Shown: in pieces, positions 36,001 through 44,456 of the stretch
Layout: the number at the start of each line of letters is the position of its first letter
How positions within the stretch are numbered: position 1 is the stretch's first letter
Assembly (NCBI GenBank): GCA_028698995.1
Contig: JAQVVM010000026.1
Coordinates: 1-63,291, forward strand
Direction: 5' to 3'
Length of the DNA: 63,291 bases
DNA from: Bacteroidales bacterium
Lineage (GTDB): Bacteria > Bacteroidota > Bacteroidia > Bacteroidales > PXBB01
Notes under the pieces: generated by a model
The model's database searches: none
The model's input: the letters and a program-made list of their open reading frames with translations, nothing else
What the model was told of the DNA's origin: nothing
Made by a program: the position numbers and the translations under genes

Positions 36001-36125
36001 AACTGTCACTGGGTTTACTTCAAAGAGTTTTTCAAGTGACAGCCAGATTCGAGCAAACTGAAATTTCTGAAAAAGCCAAACTATTGTTTCAGAGCTATTA
36101 TCAAATGTATTCACCAAGCAATTAG
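33057..36125 (+). CDS. DUF2723 family multi-pass membrane protein (TMEM260-like)
   Basis: The 1022-residue protein starts with a membrane helix and the DUF2723 signature SSFWDCGEYIATSYKLMVGH and PPGAPMFQLIGR (about 31-62). Roughly ten further helices follow to about residue 600, then a soluble extracytoplasmic domain to the end. The WDCGE acidic pair resembles the active-site region of GT-C glycosyltransferases. PF11028 includes eukaryotic TMEM260, a protein O-mannosyltransferase, so a role in protein O-glycosylation, which is common in Bacteroidota, is inferred. The C-terminal third is a clear paralogue of the truncated gene at 1-840. The gene stands alone between ferritin and a convergent DUF4173-like gene. 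Confidence 0.9.
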   Translation: MANYQRYNNIIGWLVFIIASVVYILTIEPTSSFWDCGEYIATSYKLMVGHPPGAPMFQLIGRFFSLFAFGDVTKVAWTVNLMSGLSSSFTILFLFWSITMLAKKLVTSNEEMSSTKMFAIFGSGIVGALAYTFSDTFWFSAVEGEVYAMSSFLTAVVFWAMLKWETEADKPTSLRWIVLIAYIMGLSIGVHLLNLLTIPAMVFIYYFKKYKVSPWGFVKTSFLAVILLTFVQNGIIPWIIKLDWLFEKFFVNALGLPFHLGSIFYFAIIIAGIVFGLLYTKKHQKVIANTLILCFAFILIGYSSFFMLVIRSNANTPINENSPTDALGLMAYLGREQYGDWPIAYGPYYNAPTVGIKNGNPVYKKDTASKSYIIIDDGKSIDREYDERFMTIFPRMHGTRGDQVSAYQLWGDIKGTPIQVTQQDGTREVVYRPTFGENLRFFFRYQIGHMYWRYFMWNFAGRQNDIQGHGSPIEGNWLSGITFIDEMRLGPQLNQPFHMLINKANNKYYFLPLILGFIGLFFHLRRGYKDALIVGLLFLMTGFAIILYLNQTPYQPRERDYAYAASFYAFAIWIGLGVFAIINFLNKYFQGKFVAIITIIASLFLVPGIMAKENWDDHDRSHSYKVKDIALNYLESCAPNAILFTNGDNDTFPLWYLQEVEGIRTDVKVCNLSLLNADWYIDNMMRHRTYDAPPIPLTLTPEKYIARTRNIVYIIPDARLTGYYDLRELIDFAADDSKKMRTQSGMIEYIPTNKFSIKVDSSIVVNNGTVRPEQANEIVPVLEWTFNQEYILKNHLIVLDILASNNWERPVYFATSVGQDNFLGLENYFQLEGMAYRLVPFKTLSSDGQPGKVNTEILYDNMMNKFRWGNISDPRSHLMQDNTKVSFYMLRNAFSRLAHELVNENKMDSAIAVLDKCFEEIPETSVPYNLYMFSLVEAYYRAGATEKANALSERVIELAESELSYYFKFGPKFNNALDNDIQLSLGLLQRVFQVTARFEQTEISEKAKLLFQSYYQMYSPSN

Positions 36126-36137
36126 CAAATAAAGCAA

Positions 36138-37646
36138 TTACTTTTCATACAACAACTTATAAGCCTTGTATTGTGGATAATTCCATGAAAGAACACCTTT
36201 GCTTTCCCAACTGGTTTTGAATTTCTCCTTTTTACGTTCTATACGCTCTATATATTCATCTGGTGTCATGTATCTGTAATCAAAAGGAAACTTACTTTTT
36301 TGTATAGTGTCGATCTGATAAAGGACTTCGGGAGATTTATCCAGATATGGTAACGCTTTTGAAGATAACCTTGACAAAAAATTGAGATGAACAAATGAAC
36401 GTTCATAATTATTAAAATTATAACGTGCAATAATACAATCCCAGTTAAAAACGGAACTCAAAACCAATATAATAACTAAAGAAGCTGCATTTTGACGCAG
36501 TAAATAAAAGTTTGATTTGTTTGATTTCACCTTGATATAAACGGTATAAAGGCAATAAATTGTAAGAAGTAAAAACATATAAACTCCTATTCTTTTATAT
36601 GCCAATGAAAAATAATAAATGTACCAGTAATTGCGTATCCCGACCGAAATAGCTAAAACAGCATTTTGTAACAGCCATGTATAACTAAGATATTTAAGGA
36701 ATCTGTTTTTATTATAAAAGCTGATATTTCCTCTGAAGAAAAATAAAACCAATACAACTGACAATATAATTGAAAAGATGAGGAGATAAGTTCCCTCATG
36801 TACAAACTGCCGCAGGTATTGACCACTCCATTCAAAGTTAAACCACACCCATTTGATGTCAATAATATTGACAACGAGCAGTACTAAATTTAGAATAAGA
36901 AATAAAAAAACACCTGCTTTTAACTCATTATTAAGTGCGTTTATTGAAAATTTTCGTCTTATTCTTTTACGAATTCTAACAAAAAAATCGCTTTTCTTTG
37001 AATAATTCTCAATCCCAATGAAATATGGTGTTTGCATAAAGATAATCATGCTAAAAAGTAAACCCAGAAAAAAAGTTAAAAAAACAAGAGGGTCAAAACT
37101 TCCGAAAATTGCAACCATTATTTTGTTTATAAAATGCCCCATATTTATCAGCATTTGATCAAAAACAGGATTGGAATTCCTGTAAATAATTACAAACACA
37201 ATAATTACCAATAATGGCAATAGAAAAATCCTCGATCTGCGAAGATAAAGCCCCATTTTCTTATTCTTAAAACGCACATCTGAGATCTTTCTGACAAACT
37301 TTGAAGGCGCATAAATTGAACTGTTAAAGAACAGTACAAAAGCATGAAGAAATGACCTCACTTCAGGATAAATCTGTGTTCCAAGAAACAAAAAGAAAAT
37401 TATAAAATGCACAAAGTAAGTCCAAAAGGAATATACAGCTACAGTTGCAAAAGCTGTTATCAGAAAACTTGAAAATGCAATAACTGATGTAATCCCTTTG
37501 AGATTTATTTGTTTTAACAACAACAACATGGCAACTACAAAAAGTTCAAAAATCAACAAATTCAAACCAAGTGGTTGGTTGTGAAACAAAAATGCAAACA
37601 CAAGTGCTGTCAGAAAAACAACAATTAAAATTCCTTTTTTATTCAT
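36138..37646 (-). CDS. DUF4173/DUF4153-like multi-pass membrane protein
   Basis: The 502-residue protein has about eleven to twelve predicted membrane helices and a C-terminal soluble stretch of about 110 residues starting NWDCIIARYNFNNYERS. The pattern of helices with a terminal IARYN segment fits the DUF4173/DUF4153 families, whose function is unknown. The C-terminus contains FKTSWESKGVLSWNYPQ. No neighbour on this strand hints at a role; it converges with the DUF2723 gene with a 12-bp gap. A TPDEYIERIERKKEKF helix near the end may face the cytoplasm. The family call is moderate. Confidence 0.6.
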   Translation of the reverse strand: MNKKGILIVVFLTALVFAFLFHNQPLGLNLLIFELFVVAMLLLLKQINLKGITSVIAFSSFLITAFATVAVYSFWTYFVHFIIFFLFLGTQIYPEVRSFLHAFVLFFNSSIYAPSKFVRKISDVRFKNKKMGLYLRRSRIFLLPLLVIIVFVIIYRNSNPVFDQMLINMGHFINKIMVAIFGSFDPLVFLTFFLGLLFSMIIFMQTPYFIGIENYSKKSDFFVRIRKRIRRKFSINALNNELKAGVFLFLILNLVLLVVNIIDIKWVWFNFEWSGQYLRQFVHEGTYLLIFSIILSVVLVLFFFRGNISFYNKNRFLKYLSYTWLLQNAVLAISVGIRNYWYIYYFSLAYKRIGVYMFLLLTIYCLYTVYIKVKSNKSNFYLLRQNAASLVIILVLSSVFNWDCIIARYNFNNYERSFVHLNFLSRLSSKALPYLDKSPEVLYQIDTIQKSKFPFDYRYMTPDEYIERIERKKEKFKTSWESKGVLSWNYPQYKAYKLLYEK

Positions 37647-38145
37647 AATACTTAATCTAAAAATTTATCTAAAAACGCAACTTAATTCAAGATATTTTAT
37701 ATTCATCCCTATTCTTGGATTAATCTTTAATTATAAAAAATTACACAATATTGATATCTTGCCCGTTAGGCATAAATATCAATAAAAATTACCACTAAAG
37801 GGAAATGGTTTCCCCGTAAGGGAATTTATCAGGGAAACCTTTCTGCTAATACCAATGTCATTAGTGTCAAAGATGACAATATTCCCCAGCGGGGAATAAT
37901 ATTAATAGCCACGGGTAAGCGCAGCGACACCCGTGGCCAACAGGAAAGAATAAATGGGTTTTGGCACACAAATTTGTTGTATTTTCCAAATTTTGTGACA
38001 AAACATCATTATATGATTAACAGTTGTTTTCAAAATTATGTTATTAGTATCAACAATGACAAAATTCCACAGCGGGGAATAATATGAAACAATTCATTTT
38101 TTAACAACCTTAAATTTAGTAATTTTGCACCTTAATATTAAAAAA
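37647..38145. repeat. Gene-free stretch with short palindromes and a stem-loop repeat unit
   Basis: No gene is supported. Small palindromes GCCCGTTAGGC (37761-37771) and TTCCCCGTAAGGGAA (37810-37824) resemble those at 9811-9912. A larger repeat unit spans 37857-38040, with the start of a second unit at 38041-38086. A -7-like TAATTTTG at 38120-38127 may serve the CcmF-like gene. Confidence 0.6.
37857..38086. repeat. Dispersed stem-loop repeat, copy 1
   Basis: The unit contains ATTCCCC-AGC-GGGGAAT (37881-37897), a 9-bp stem GCCACGGGT/ACCCGTGGC (37908-37937) with a 12-nt loop, an AAATTTG-rich stem near 37966-38002, and the block ATTATATGATTAACAGTT (38011 onward). A second ATTCCACAGCGGGGAAT starts a further partial unit. 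Related units occur at 48188-48352 and 48394-48550. Confidence 0.7.
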
Positions 38146-40497
38146 ATGTCATACCTTAACGAACATTTGCTTCCTGGCACCGCAGGCAAGTTATCCCTAT
38201 TGATTGCATTAATTTTTGTGCTTGTTTCTACAGTTTTCTTTCTTCTGTATGACAGAAATAAAACCAACAAAAAACTTTATCTGTTTGCAAGAAATTTTTA
38301 TATCTCACATTTTATTCTCATAACATTTGCTGTTTCTGCCTTGTTTTATATCATTTTCAAAAATTATTTTGAATACCATTATGTATGGAAATACTCTTCA
38401 TTAAACACACCTGTTGAATATATCATATCTTGCTTTTGGGCAGGTCAGGAAGGCAGTTTCCTTTTCTGGATTTTTGTCCAGGGGCTGATTGGTTTATTTT
38501 TGATTTTCCAAATAAAAAGCAGGCATCCTATAGCATTAGTCGTGTTTTCACTATTCCAATTTTTGTTATTAATTAATATTATTGGTATTAATGTGGGTAG
38601 TACTACTATTGGAACAAGTCCTTTTGCATTATTGAGAGAGGCTTCAGATGATGCTGTATTCCTCAGAGCTGATTATCTAAGTTTCATAACAGATGGTAAT
38701 GGTTTAAACCCTTTATTATTAAATCCCTGGATGGTTTCACATCCCCCACTGATTTTTATAGGCTATGCGCTCACGCTGATACCATTTGCGCTTATTGTTT
38801 CAGCTTTGCAGGAAAAAAATTACATAGACATTATTAAACCTGCTATTTTTTGGACGGTTACAAACATATTATTTTTGGGATCAGGAATCATTGTTGGTGG
38901 TGCATGGGCTTACGAAGCGCTGACATTTGGAGGTTTTTGGGCATGGGATCCCATCGAAAATGCATCTCTTGTACCCTGGCTTTTGAGCCTTGGGGCATTG
39001 CATCTATTGATCATTGTAAAAAAAAGAAGACAGTATGTTATGGCCGCTTTTTCTTTTGTAGCTCTTTCTTTCTGGTTTGTTCTTTATGCCACTTTTCTTA
39101 CACGCAGTGGTATCCTAAGCCAGACATCTGTTCATTCGTTCAGCAACGACAGCACTTCTTGGTCGTTGATAGCTCTTTTAGTTGCTGCACCTATTATTTT
39201 TATCCCTCTGTTGATAAAAAGATATAACTTCTTTATTCAAAAAGAAAACAATAACTTTCTAACAAGGGATTTCTTCTTATATTTAGGAGCTGTTATTCTT
39301 TTACTTTCTTCATTTCAGATAATTTTTTCAACATCCCTGCCTGTATTTAATAATATTTTCGGCTCTTCACTTGCATTGCCCCTGAACAGCGAGAGCTATT
39401 ACAACATTTGGCAACTTCCTTTTGCTGCTATTATTTGCATACTGATTGCTCTTTCTCAATACCTATCTTTTGAAGAAAACAAGCTCATCCCTTTTTTGAA
39501 GAAAATTTTATTACCCTCATTGTTGTCATTATTAATAACTCTTGGAGTAGTATATGCTTTTAAGTACACCAAATTCTCATACATTTTACTCCTATTTTCA
39601 AGTTTGGTATGTGTATTTTTTACACTGGATCTATACCTCCGTTTTGGCAAAACAATCACCAATTTAACTGCGGCTATTGTTCATCTTGGTTTTGGCATTT
39701 TCATCTTCGGAATAATCTTGACCTTCAGTAACAAAACAAATCTGCGTTCAAATTCTGGAGACAGAAGTGAAAGTATTATTTTGCCTAAAGAAAAAATGGT
39801 AACGGCAGGACCTTATGGTTTTGTGTATTCAAAAAATGAATTAATAGGCAACAGACTTTATTTCAATGTGGATGTCTTTGAAAAACAAACCAATAAATTA
39901 AAACCTAAATTCAGCTTAAACCCGCATATAATCATTAATGAAAACATGGGAAATGTTTATGAACCTTCTATTCTGAAATTTGCCCGTAAAGATATTTTCA
40001 TCTACATAAGTCATGTTGACATTGAGCAAATACTTTCAAACGATCCTTATGCTTTTAAGGAGACATTAGAAATTACTATTAATGACACCGTCCACTTTAC
40101 AAATACCTTTTTAATCCTCGAAGACTTTGATGTTTCAGGAAATGCCGACAGTGAACTCATAAGTTTTTTTGGAATTAAAGCACAAATTAAAGTTCATAAC
40201 CCGATTGGTAATGACTTCCTGTTTACACCGACCTATAAAATCATTAACAATATTGTTCAATATGAAGATGCAATTAATGAAGAACTTGGAATTAAAATCC
40301 GTTTTAAGGAAGTAAGTAACACCCCAAATACCATTTTGATTGATATTTTTGAGCTTAACCCTGAATATATAGTTATTAAAGCAACTATTTTCCCATTTAT
40401 CAACATCTTGTGGCTGGGTGTTATAGTGATGTTATCAGGACTTATGATTTCTTTTTTTAAACATCTTAAAAAAGTAAGAAAAACTACGAACTTATAG
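38146..40497 (+). CDS. ccmF: CcmF/CcsA-type cytochrome c haem lyase
   Basis: The 783-residue protein has about fifteen membrane helices and the family signatures WAGQEGSFLFW (about 97) and the haem-handling WWD region GGFWAWDPIENASLVPWL (about 264-281), with flanking histidines such as VSHPPL. CcmF-type proteins attach haem to apocytochromes c on the periplasmic side. It is longer than E. coli CcmF (about 650), with a soluble region (about 540-760) before a last helix. ATG 38146 fits the family start MSYLNEHLLPGTAGKL; a TTG 21 bp earlier is less likely. No other ccm genes are adjacent. Confidence 0.92.
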   Translation: MSYLNEHLLPGTAGKLSLLIALIFVLVSTVFFLLYDRNKTNKKLYLFARNFYISHFILITFAVSALFYIIFKNYFEYHYVWKYSSLNTPVEYIISCFWAGQEGSFLFWIFVQGLIGLFLIFQIKSRHPIALVVFSLFQFLLLINIIGINVGSTTIGTSPFALLREASDDAVFLRADYLSFITDGNGLNPLLLNPWMVSHPPLIFIGYALTLIPFALIVSALQEKNYIDIIKPAIFWTVTNILFLGSGIIVGGAWAYEALTFGGFWAWDPIENASLVPWLLSLGALHLLIIVKKRRQYVMAAFSFVALSFWFVLYATFLTRSGILSQTSVHSFSNDSTSWSLIALLVAAPIIFIPLLIKRYNFFIQKENNNFLTRDFFLYLGAVILLLSSFQIIFSTSLPVFNNIFGSSLALPLNSESYYNIWQLPFAAIICILIALSQYLSFEENKLIPFLKKILLPSLLSLLITLGVVYAFKYTKFSYILLLFSSLVCVFFTLDLYLRFGKTITNLTAAIVHLGFGIFIFGIILTFSNKTNLRSNSGDRSESIILPKEKMVTAGPYGFVYSKNELIGNRLYFNVDVFEKQTNKLKPKFSLNPHIIINENMGNVYEPSILKFARKDIFIYISHVDIEQILSNDPYAFKETLEITINDTVHFTNTFLILEDFDVSGNADSELISFFGIKAQIKVHNPIGNDFLFTPTYKIINNIVQYEDAINEELGIKIRFKEVSNTPNTILIDIFELNPEYIVIKATIFPFINILWLGVIVMLSGLMISFFKHLKKVRKTTNL

Positions 40498-40514
40498 ACT
40501 AGTCAGAATTACAC

Positions 40515-40537
40515 AAAACATTGCATGACAATGTTTT
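40515..40537 (+). terminator. Hairpin after the CcmF-like gene
   Basis: AAAACATTG (40515-40523) and CAATGTTTT (40529-40537) form a perfect 9-bp stem with a 5-nt loop, 17 bp after the ccmF stop. The rest of 40538-40776 holds nothing recognisable. The stem is weak and the T-run is only in the arm, so termination is plausible rather than certain. Confidence 0.4.
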
Positions 40538-40776
40538 ACGCTATGCAAATTTAGAATTTCCGATAGACCTGAGTCCTATATGAGGGTGTTCCTGTTACAT
40601 TGTATAAAATATTTAAGTGCTTTAGTCAAGACAATTATAAAAACTCAGTTCTTTTTTGTGTCAGGTATTACAGGAAATGAATTGTCCCGTCCTAATAAAC
40701 CAATTATAAAAACCCTCAAATAAGTATAAGATTCAGGAAAAAATGTATTTTTGCCCTTGATTAAAAAATTGAGATT

Positions 40777-41775
40777 ATGAGGTCGTTACTTTTGTTTATA
40801 ACTTTTTCAAGTATTTCCTTAAATATTCTTGCTCAATTTCCCCCTTCTGCCGGTCAGACTGGCACAACTGCCATTCATAAAGACAGCAGTGTTTTTACTG
40901 CTTGGGCTTCCGGTTGCACTGTTGAAAGAGGACCTCAGGATTTATCCAACCTATCTCTGGGTCTTGCAATCGCAGGAGAAAACTGGATGGCCACAGGAAA
41001 ATCAGGTGTCAATGGCATTGTCAGCCTTGGCGATGGTGGCTTTGCCGTTCTTAACTTCGAATTCCCAATTACCAATGGATTGGGTTGGGATTTTGCAATT
41101 TTCGAAAACAGCTTCACGGATGATTTCCTTGAATTGGCTTTTGTCGAAGTAAGTTCAGATGGTTTGAACTATTTTCGTTTCCCTGCCACTTCTCTAACTC
41201 AGGACAGTATTCAGGTTGGGGGCTTTGGAACTATTGATGCCACCAAAATTGACAACTTGGCCGGCAAATACAGGGCGCAATTCGGAACACCTTTCGATCT
41301 TGATGAACTCAAAGAACAATCCGGACTGGATGTAAACGCAATAACGCACGTTAAAATCATAGATGTTGTAGGTAGTATTTCTAATGAATTTGCCACCTTC
41401 GACCAATACGGCAATAAAATAAACGACCCCTTCCCTACCCCCTTCCCATCAAGTGGTTTCGATCTCGATGCCGTTGGCGTTATTCATAATTCGAATACCA
41501 ATATCAACAACTTATCAGATGGTAATTTTGTGTTTAAGTTTTTCCCAAACCCTGCATCCAACTTTATCTCTATAGAGTTTTTGGCAAATAAAAATGAAAA
41601 TATCATTTTATCAATTATTGACATCACTGATAAAATTCTATTGCAGCAATCAATCACTGCTACTACAGCTATGAACTACTGCACATTTGACATCTCCCAA
41701 CTCCCTGTTGGTATTTATATTATGCAAATAAAATCAGATACTTTCACCTCAAATGAGAAGCTAATTATTTACTAA
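40777..41775 (+). CDS. T9SS-secreted surface protein of unknown function
   Basis: The 332-residue protein has a signal peptide ending SLNILAQ and a domain (about 20-240) with phrases typical of a Bacteroidota cell-surface family: GIVSLGDGGFAVLNFEFPI, WDFAIFENSF, LAFVEVSSDGLNYFRFP and GFDLDAVGVIH. The final 80 residues are a type A T9SS sorting domain (FKFFPNPASNFISIEFL ... LPVGIYIMQI). In other genomes such proteins often lie near TonB-dependent cobalamin receptors, but none is present here. Acidic loops such as FDLDEL could bind calcium. The function is unknown. Confidence 0.8.
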   Translation: MRSLLLFITFSSISLNILAQFPPSAGQTGTTAIHKDSSVFTAWASGCTVERGPQDLSNLSLGLAIAGENWMATGKSGVNGIVSLGDGGFAVLNFEFPITNGLGWDFAIFENSFTDDFLELAFVEVSSDGLNYFRFPATSLTQDSIQVGGFGTIDATKIDNLAGKYRAQFGTPFDLDELKEQSGLDVNAITHVKIIDVVGSISNEFATFDQYGNKINDPFPTPFPSSGFDLDAVGVIHNSNTNINNLSDGNFVFKFFPNPASNFISIEFLANKNENIILSIIDITDKILLQQSITATTAMNYCTFDISQLPVGIYIMQIKSDTFTSNEKLIIY

Positions 41776-42325
41776 TTTACCATTTTCAATTTTATTTATA
41801 CGAATTGAATCAAAGGAATCATTATCTAAAACATTTTCATCCTGACTTGTCCAATTTTGCGCGGTCTTACTTTTGATTTAGTTTCAAATATTTTACACTT
41901 TAACATTTTTAAGCTTTTGTCAATTTTATTGCAATGAAGATCCCGAAGAGCGTAAGCGGCCTTTTAAAAATTTGCCTTAAAAACAAGGGCTTCATTATTT
42001 ATGATTAAAAGCCAATATCAAGGTAAAAGTAACCAACGAGTGAGGTAGCTGAAATTAATTTTTATTCAGTATTTATCCCGAACGGCTTTGGTTACGTTAA
42101 TAATGAAGACCGATAGTTTTTAGCAAATTTTTAAGCAGCCTTGACTTTTGCTCTACTTTGCGTCAAGGCAAAGTAGAAATATTAAAAAATAAAGTCTTGC
42201 ACCTTTAATGAAAAGCTGATAATTTCAAAATTTTTATGGACATTTTTATAAAACTGAATTGTAAAAACTTTTAAAATTACAGACATTATTACCGGAATTC
42301 AAAAATACTTTAATCAATTCCTTTA
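41776..42325. other. Gene-free stretch containing repeat X copy 1
   Basis: No gene is supported in these 550 bp. The central 41936-42182 is a copy of a repeat also present at 48718-48960; the flanks are plain AT-rich DNA. Confidence 0.6.
41936..42182. repeat. Dispersed repeat X, copy 1
   Basis: This segment matches 48718-48960 along its length. Shared blocks are CGGCCTTTTAAAAATTTGC, AACCAACGAGTGAGG, ATCCCGAACGGCTTTGGTT and AGCAAATTTTTAAGCAGCC. The first and last blocks are imperfect inverted repeats of each other, so the unit can fold back. The right end adds a small CCTTGAC/GTCAAGG stem. No coding potential is seen. Confidence 0.75.
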
Positions 42326-43204
42326 TCAATCCTCTAAATACCCAAAATTGCCATTATTAAAATCTTCATATGCTTGAAGAATTTCTTCTTTTGTATTCAT
42401 TAAAAATGGACCATAAGGATAAATCGGCTCTTCAATCGGCTCGCCACTCATCAGCAAGATAACAGACTTTTCTAAAGATTCAATCTTGATATCAGTGCCA
42501 TTATTTTCGAATAATGCCAATTGGTCTGTATGTGCTTTATGTTTTTCATTCAGGCATATAGAACCTTCTACTACAAGAATAGCTGTATTATGGTCTTGCT
42601 TTAAACTCATTGTAAAAACCGAACCTTTTTCAAGCCTGATATCAAAAAGGTTAACATCGGTAAATGTTTTTGCTGCCCCTTTGATATCTTTAAAACTTCC
42701 TGCAATCACATTCACAACACCTTCATTATTATTCAGAACATACTTCCCCATTTTAGAATGAGGTATCTCCTGATACCTTGGCTCTGTCATTTTGTGAGCT
42801 GCCGGCAGGTTAATCCATAATTGAACCATCTGAAAATCACCTCCCTTTTCCACATAACTTTGGTGATGATATTCCTTGTGTAGAATGGCTTTACCAGCTG
42901 TCATCCATTGCACATCTCCTTCTGATATTATGCCGCCATGTCCTGCACTATCGTGATGGGCAACTTTTCCATGATAAGCAATAGTCACAGTCTCCAAACC
43001 TCGGTGTGGATGGACACCTACACCACGTTTCTCTGAGGATGGCGGATAATGCATTTTGGCATTGTAATCCAATAAAAAAAATGGACTCATCCTTGTATCT
43101 GAGTGTATGCCTCGTGGAAAATAATTATGCACTTTAAAACCATTGCCCACCCAATGAAAAGGAGGCGGATTTAAGATGCTTTCGACTTGTTTTATCGTAC
43201 CCAT
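42326..43204 (-). CDS. Pirin family protein
   Basis: The 292-residue protein is a two-domain cupin with the pirin metal motif GVHPHRGLETVT and further ligands expected in DSAGHGG and the HKEYHHQ segment. Other pirin phrases are ISEGDVQWMTAGKAILHKE and FQMVQLWINLPA. Bacterial pirins bind iron and may act as quercetinase-like dioxygenases or redox-dependent regulators; the role here is not known. It is the last gene of a leftward group DoxX, ppa, pirin with gaps of 38 and 41 bp. Confidence 0.92.
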   Translation of the reverse strand: MGTIKQVESILNPPPFHWVGNGFKVHNYFPRGIHSDTRMSPFFLLDYNAKMHYPPSSEKRGVGVHPHRGLETVTIAYHGKVAHHDSAGHGGIISEGDVQWMTAGKAILHKEYHHQSYVEKGGDFQMVQLWINLPAAHKMTEPRYQEIPHSKMGKYVLNNNEGVVNVIAGSFKDIKGAAKTFTDVNLFDIRLEKGSVFTMSLKQDHNTAILVVEGSICLNEKHKAHTDQLALFENNGTDIKIESLEKSVILLMSGEPIEEPIYPYGPFLMNTKEEILQAYEDFNNGNFGYLED

Positions 43205-43245
43205 GTGATTATTTAATGTTTCTTAAATTAAACCTTTATTTACTA

Positions 43246-43911
43246 TTATCGCTCAAACATCATGCGCTCGATGTATTCTCTATAATCATCCATCGCTAAG
43301 GATATTAAATCATAAGCTTCTTGATTGTTATAAATATGTGTAATGACACAACGCTTTAGGTTGTCACCTGGCATTTGTTTGTAGGAAAGAAAATAATGCT
43401 TCAGACGGTTTACAACTGCCTCTGGTATTTCGCTAATATCCTTGTAATGAGAATATAGAGCATCATCTTTAAGTACTGCAATTATCTTATCATCGGCTTC
43501 ATTTCCGTCAATCATTTTAAAACCCCCTATGGGCCTTGCCCGAGCAAGTATATCTCCATGTGCAACATCCTTTTCTGTCAGGATGCAAACATCCAATGGA
43601 TCTCCATCGCCTTTTATGTCGGGATTATTCAGTGCTTGAGCACTTAATTCCCCTACCCTCTTCCCGCAATAGGTCTGAGGTATAAAACCATATAAAGCGG
43701 GCAATATGCTTGAAAACTTCTGAGGTCGGTCAATGGTCAGATATCCTGTTTTTTTATCTATCTCATACTTTACAGTATCTGTTGGAACCATCTCTATAAA
43801 ACAAATTAACTCTTCCGGCGCATCATGTCCTATGTCAATACCATGCCAGGGGTGTGCTTTATACCTTAATCCTAACAACTTCCCAATGGGGTCAATCGGA
43901 ATTTTAGCCAT
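43246..43911 (-). CDS. ppa: Inorganic pyrophosphatase
   Basis: The 221-residue protein is a soluble family I pyrophosphatase with the metal signature GDGDPLDVCIL and the substrate-contact phrases FIEMVPTDTVKYEID and YGFIPQTYC. It hydrolyses PPi to two phosphates and pulls biosynthetic reactions forward. It is somewhat longer than E. coli Ppa (about 176) with N- and C-terminal extensions, as seen in other Bacteroidota. It lies between DoxX and pirin genes on the same strand. Confidence 0.93.
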   Translation of the reverse strand: MAKIPIDPIGKLLGLRYKAHPWHGIDIGHDAPEELICFIEMVPTDTVKYEIDKKTGYLTIDRPQKFSSILPALYGFIPQTYCGKRVGELSAQALNNPDIKGDGDPLDVCILTEKDVAHGDILARARPIGGFKMIDGNEADDKIIAVLKDDALYSHYKDISEIPEAVVNRLKHYFLSYKQMPGDNLKRCVITHIYNNQEAYDLISLAMDDYREYIERMMFER

Positions 43912-43949
43912 ACTTTATTATTTAATAAATGAATATTTTATTTTGAAAA

Positions 43950-44360
43950 TTACTTCTTAATATAATGGTCAATTGAAAATTTACCCCCTCCGGTAATAAG
44001 TAAAGTAATATAAAAAATAAGGTATATAAGGCTAAGTTCCTTGGCTGCAAATGGATCTGCACCATGAAAAACAAAGGCAGCCACAGCCATGGTTACAATT
44101 AAAGGGATGACAACAAAACGTGTGGCAAGACCCAAAATTAAAAATATGGAACATACGAACTCAGCAAAGACAACCATATATAAAGACATTACAGGCCCAA
44201 CGCCTATAGGGTCTAAAAAGTTCTCACCACCACCTGAAAGTAATAATTTTAACTTGCCATAACCATGCGTTATCATAAAAATACTGATTGCCACTCTAAA
44301 AATTAAAAGCCATACATGAAAAATACCCTGAGGATATGTTGTTTTAAATAATGATTTCAT
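43950..44360 (-). CDS. DoxX family membrane protein
   Basis: The 136-residue protein has four predicted membrane helices and DoxX phrases: LRVAISIFMITHGYGKL-like first helix, VFAEFVCSIFLILGLATRF, and VTMAVAAFVFHGADPF. DoxX proteins are small membrane proteins linked to redox homeostasis or quinol oxidation; the exact activity is not known. It is the first gene of the leftward group with ppa and pirin, and diverges from pabB across a 96-bp gap. Confidence 0.88.
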   Translation of the reverse strand: MKSLFKTTYPQGIFHVWLLIFRVAISIFMITHGYGKLKLLLSGGGENFLDPIGVGPVMSLYMVVFAEFVCSIFLILGLATRFVVIPLIVTMAVAAFVFHGADPFAAKELSLIYLIFYITLLITGGGKFSIDHYIKK

Positions 44361-44456
44361 AATAAAAAAATATTTGTTAATAAATTATTGAACTTTAAAA
44401 CTGCAAAATTAGCGAGATAATCACCATTACTTACTATTTTTGTATTTTTTAACATT

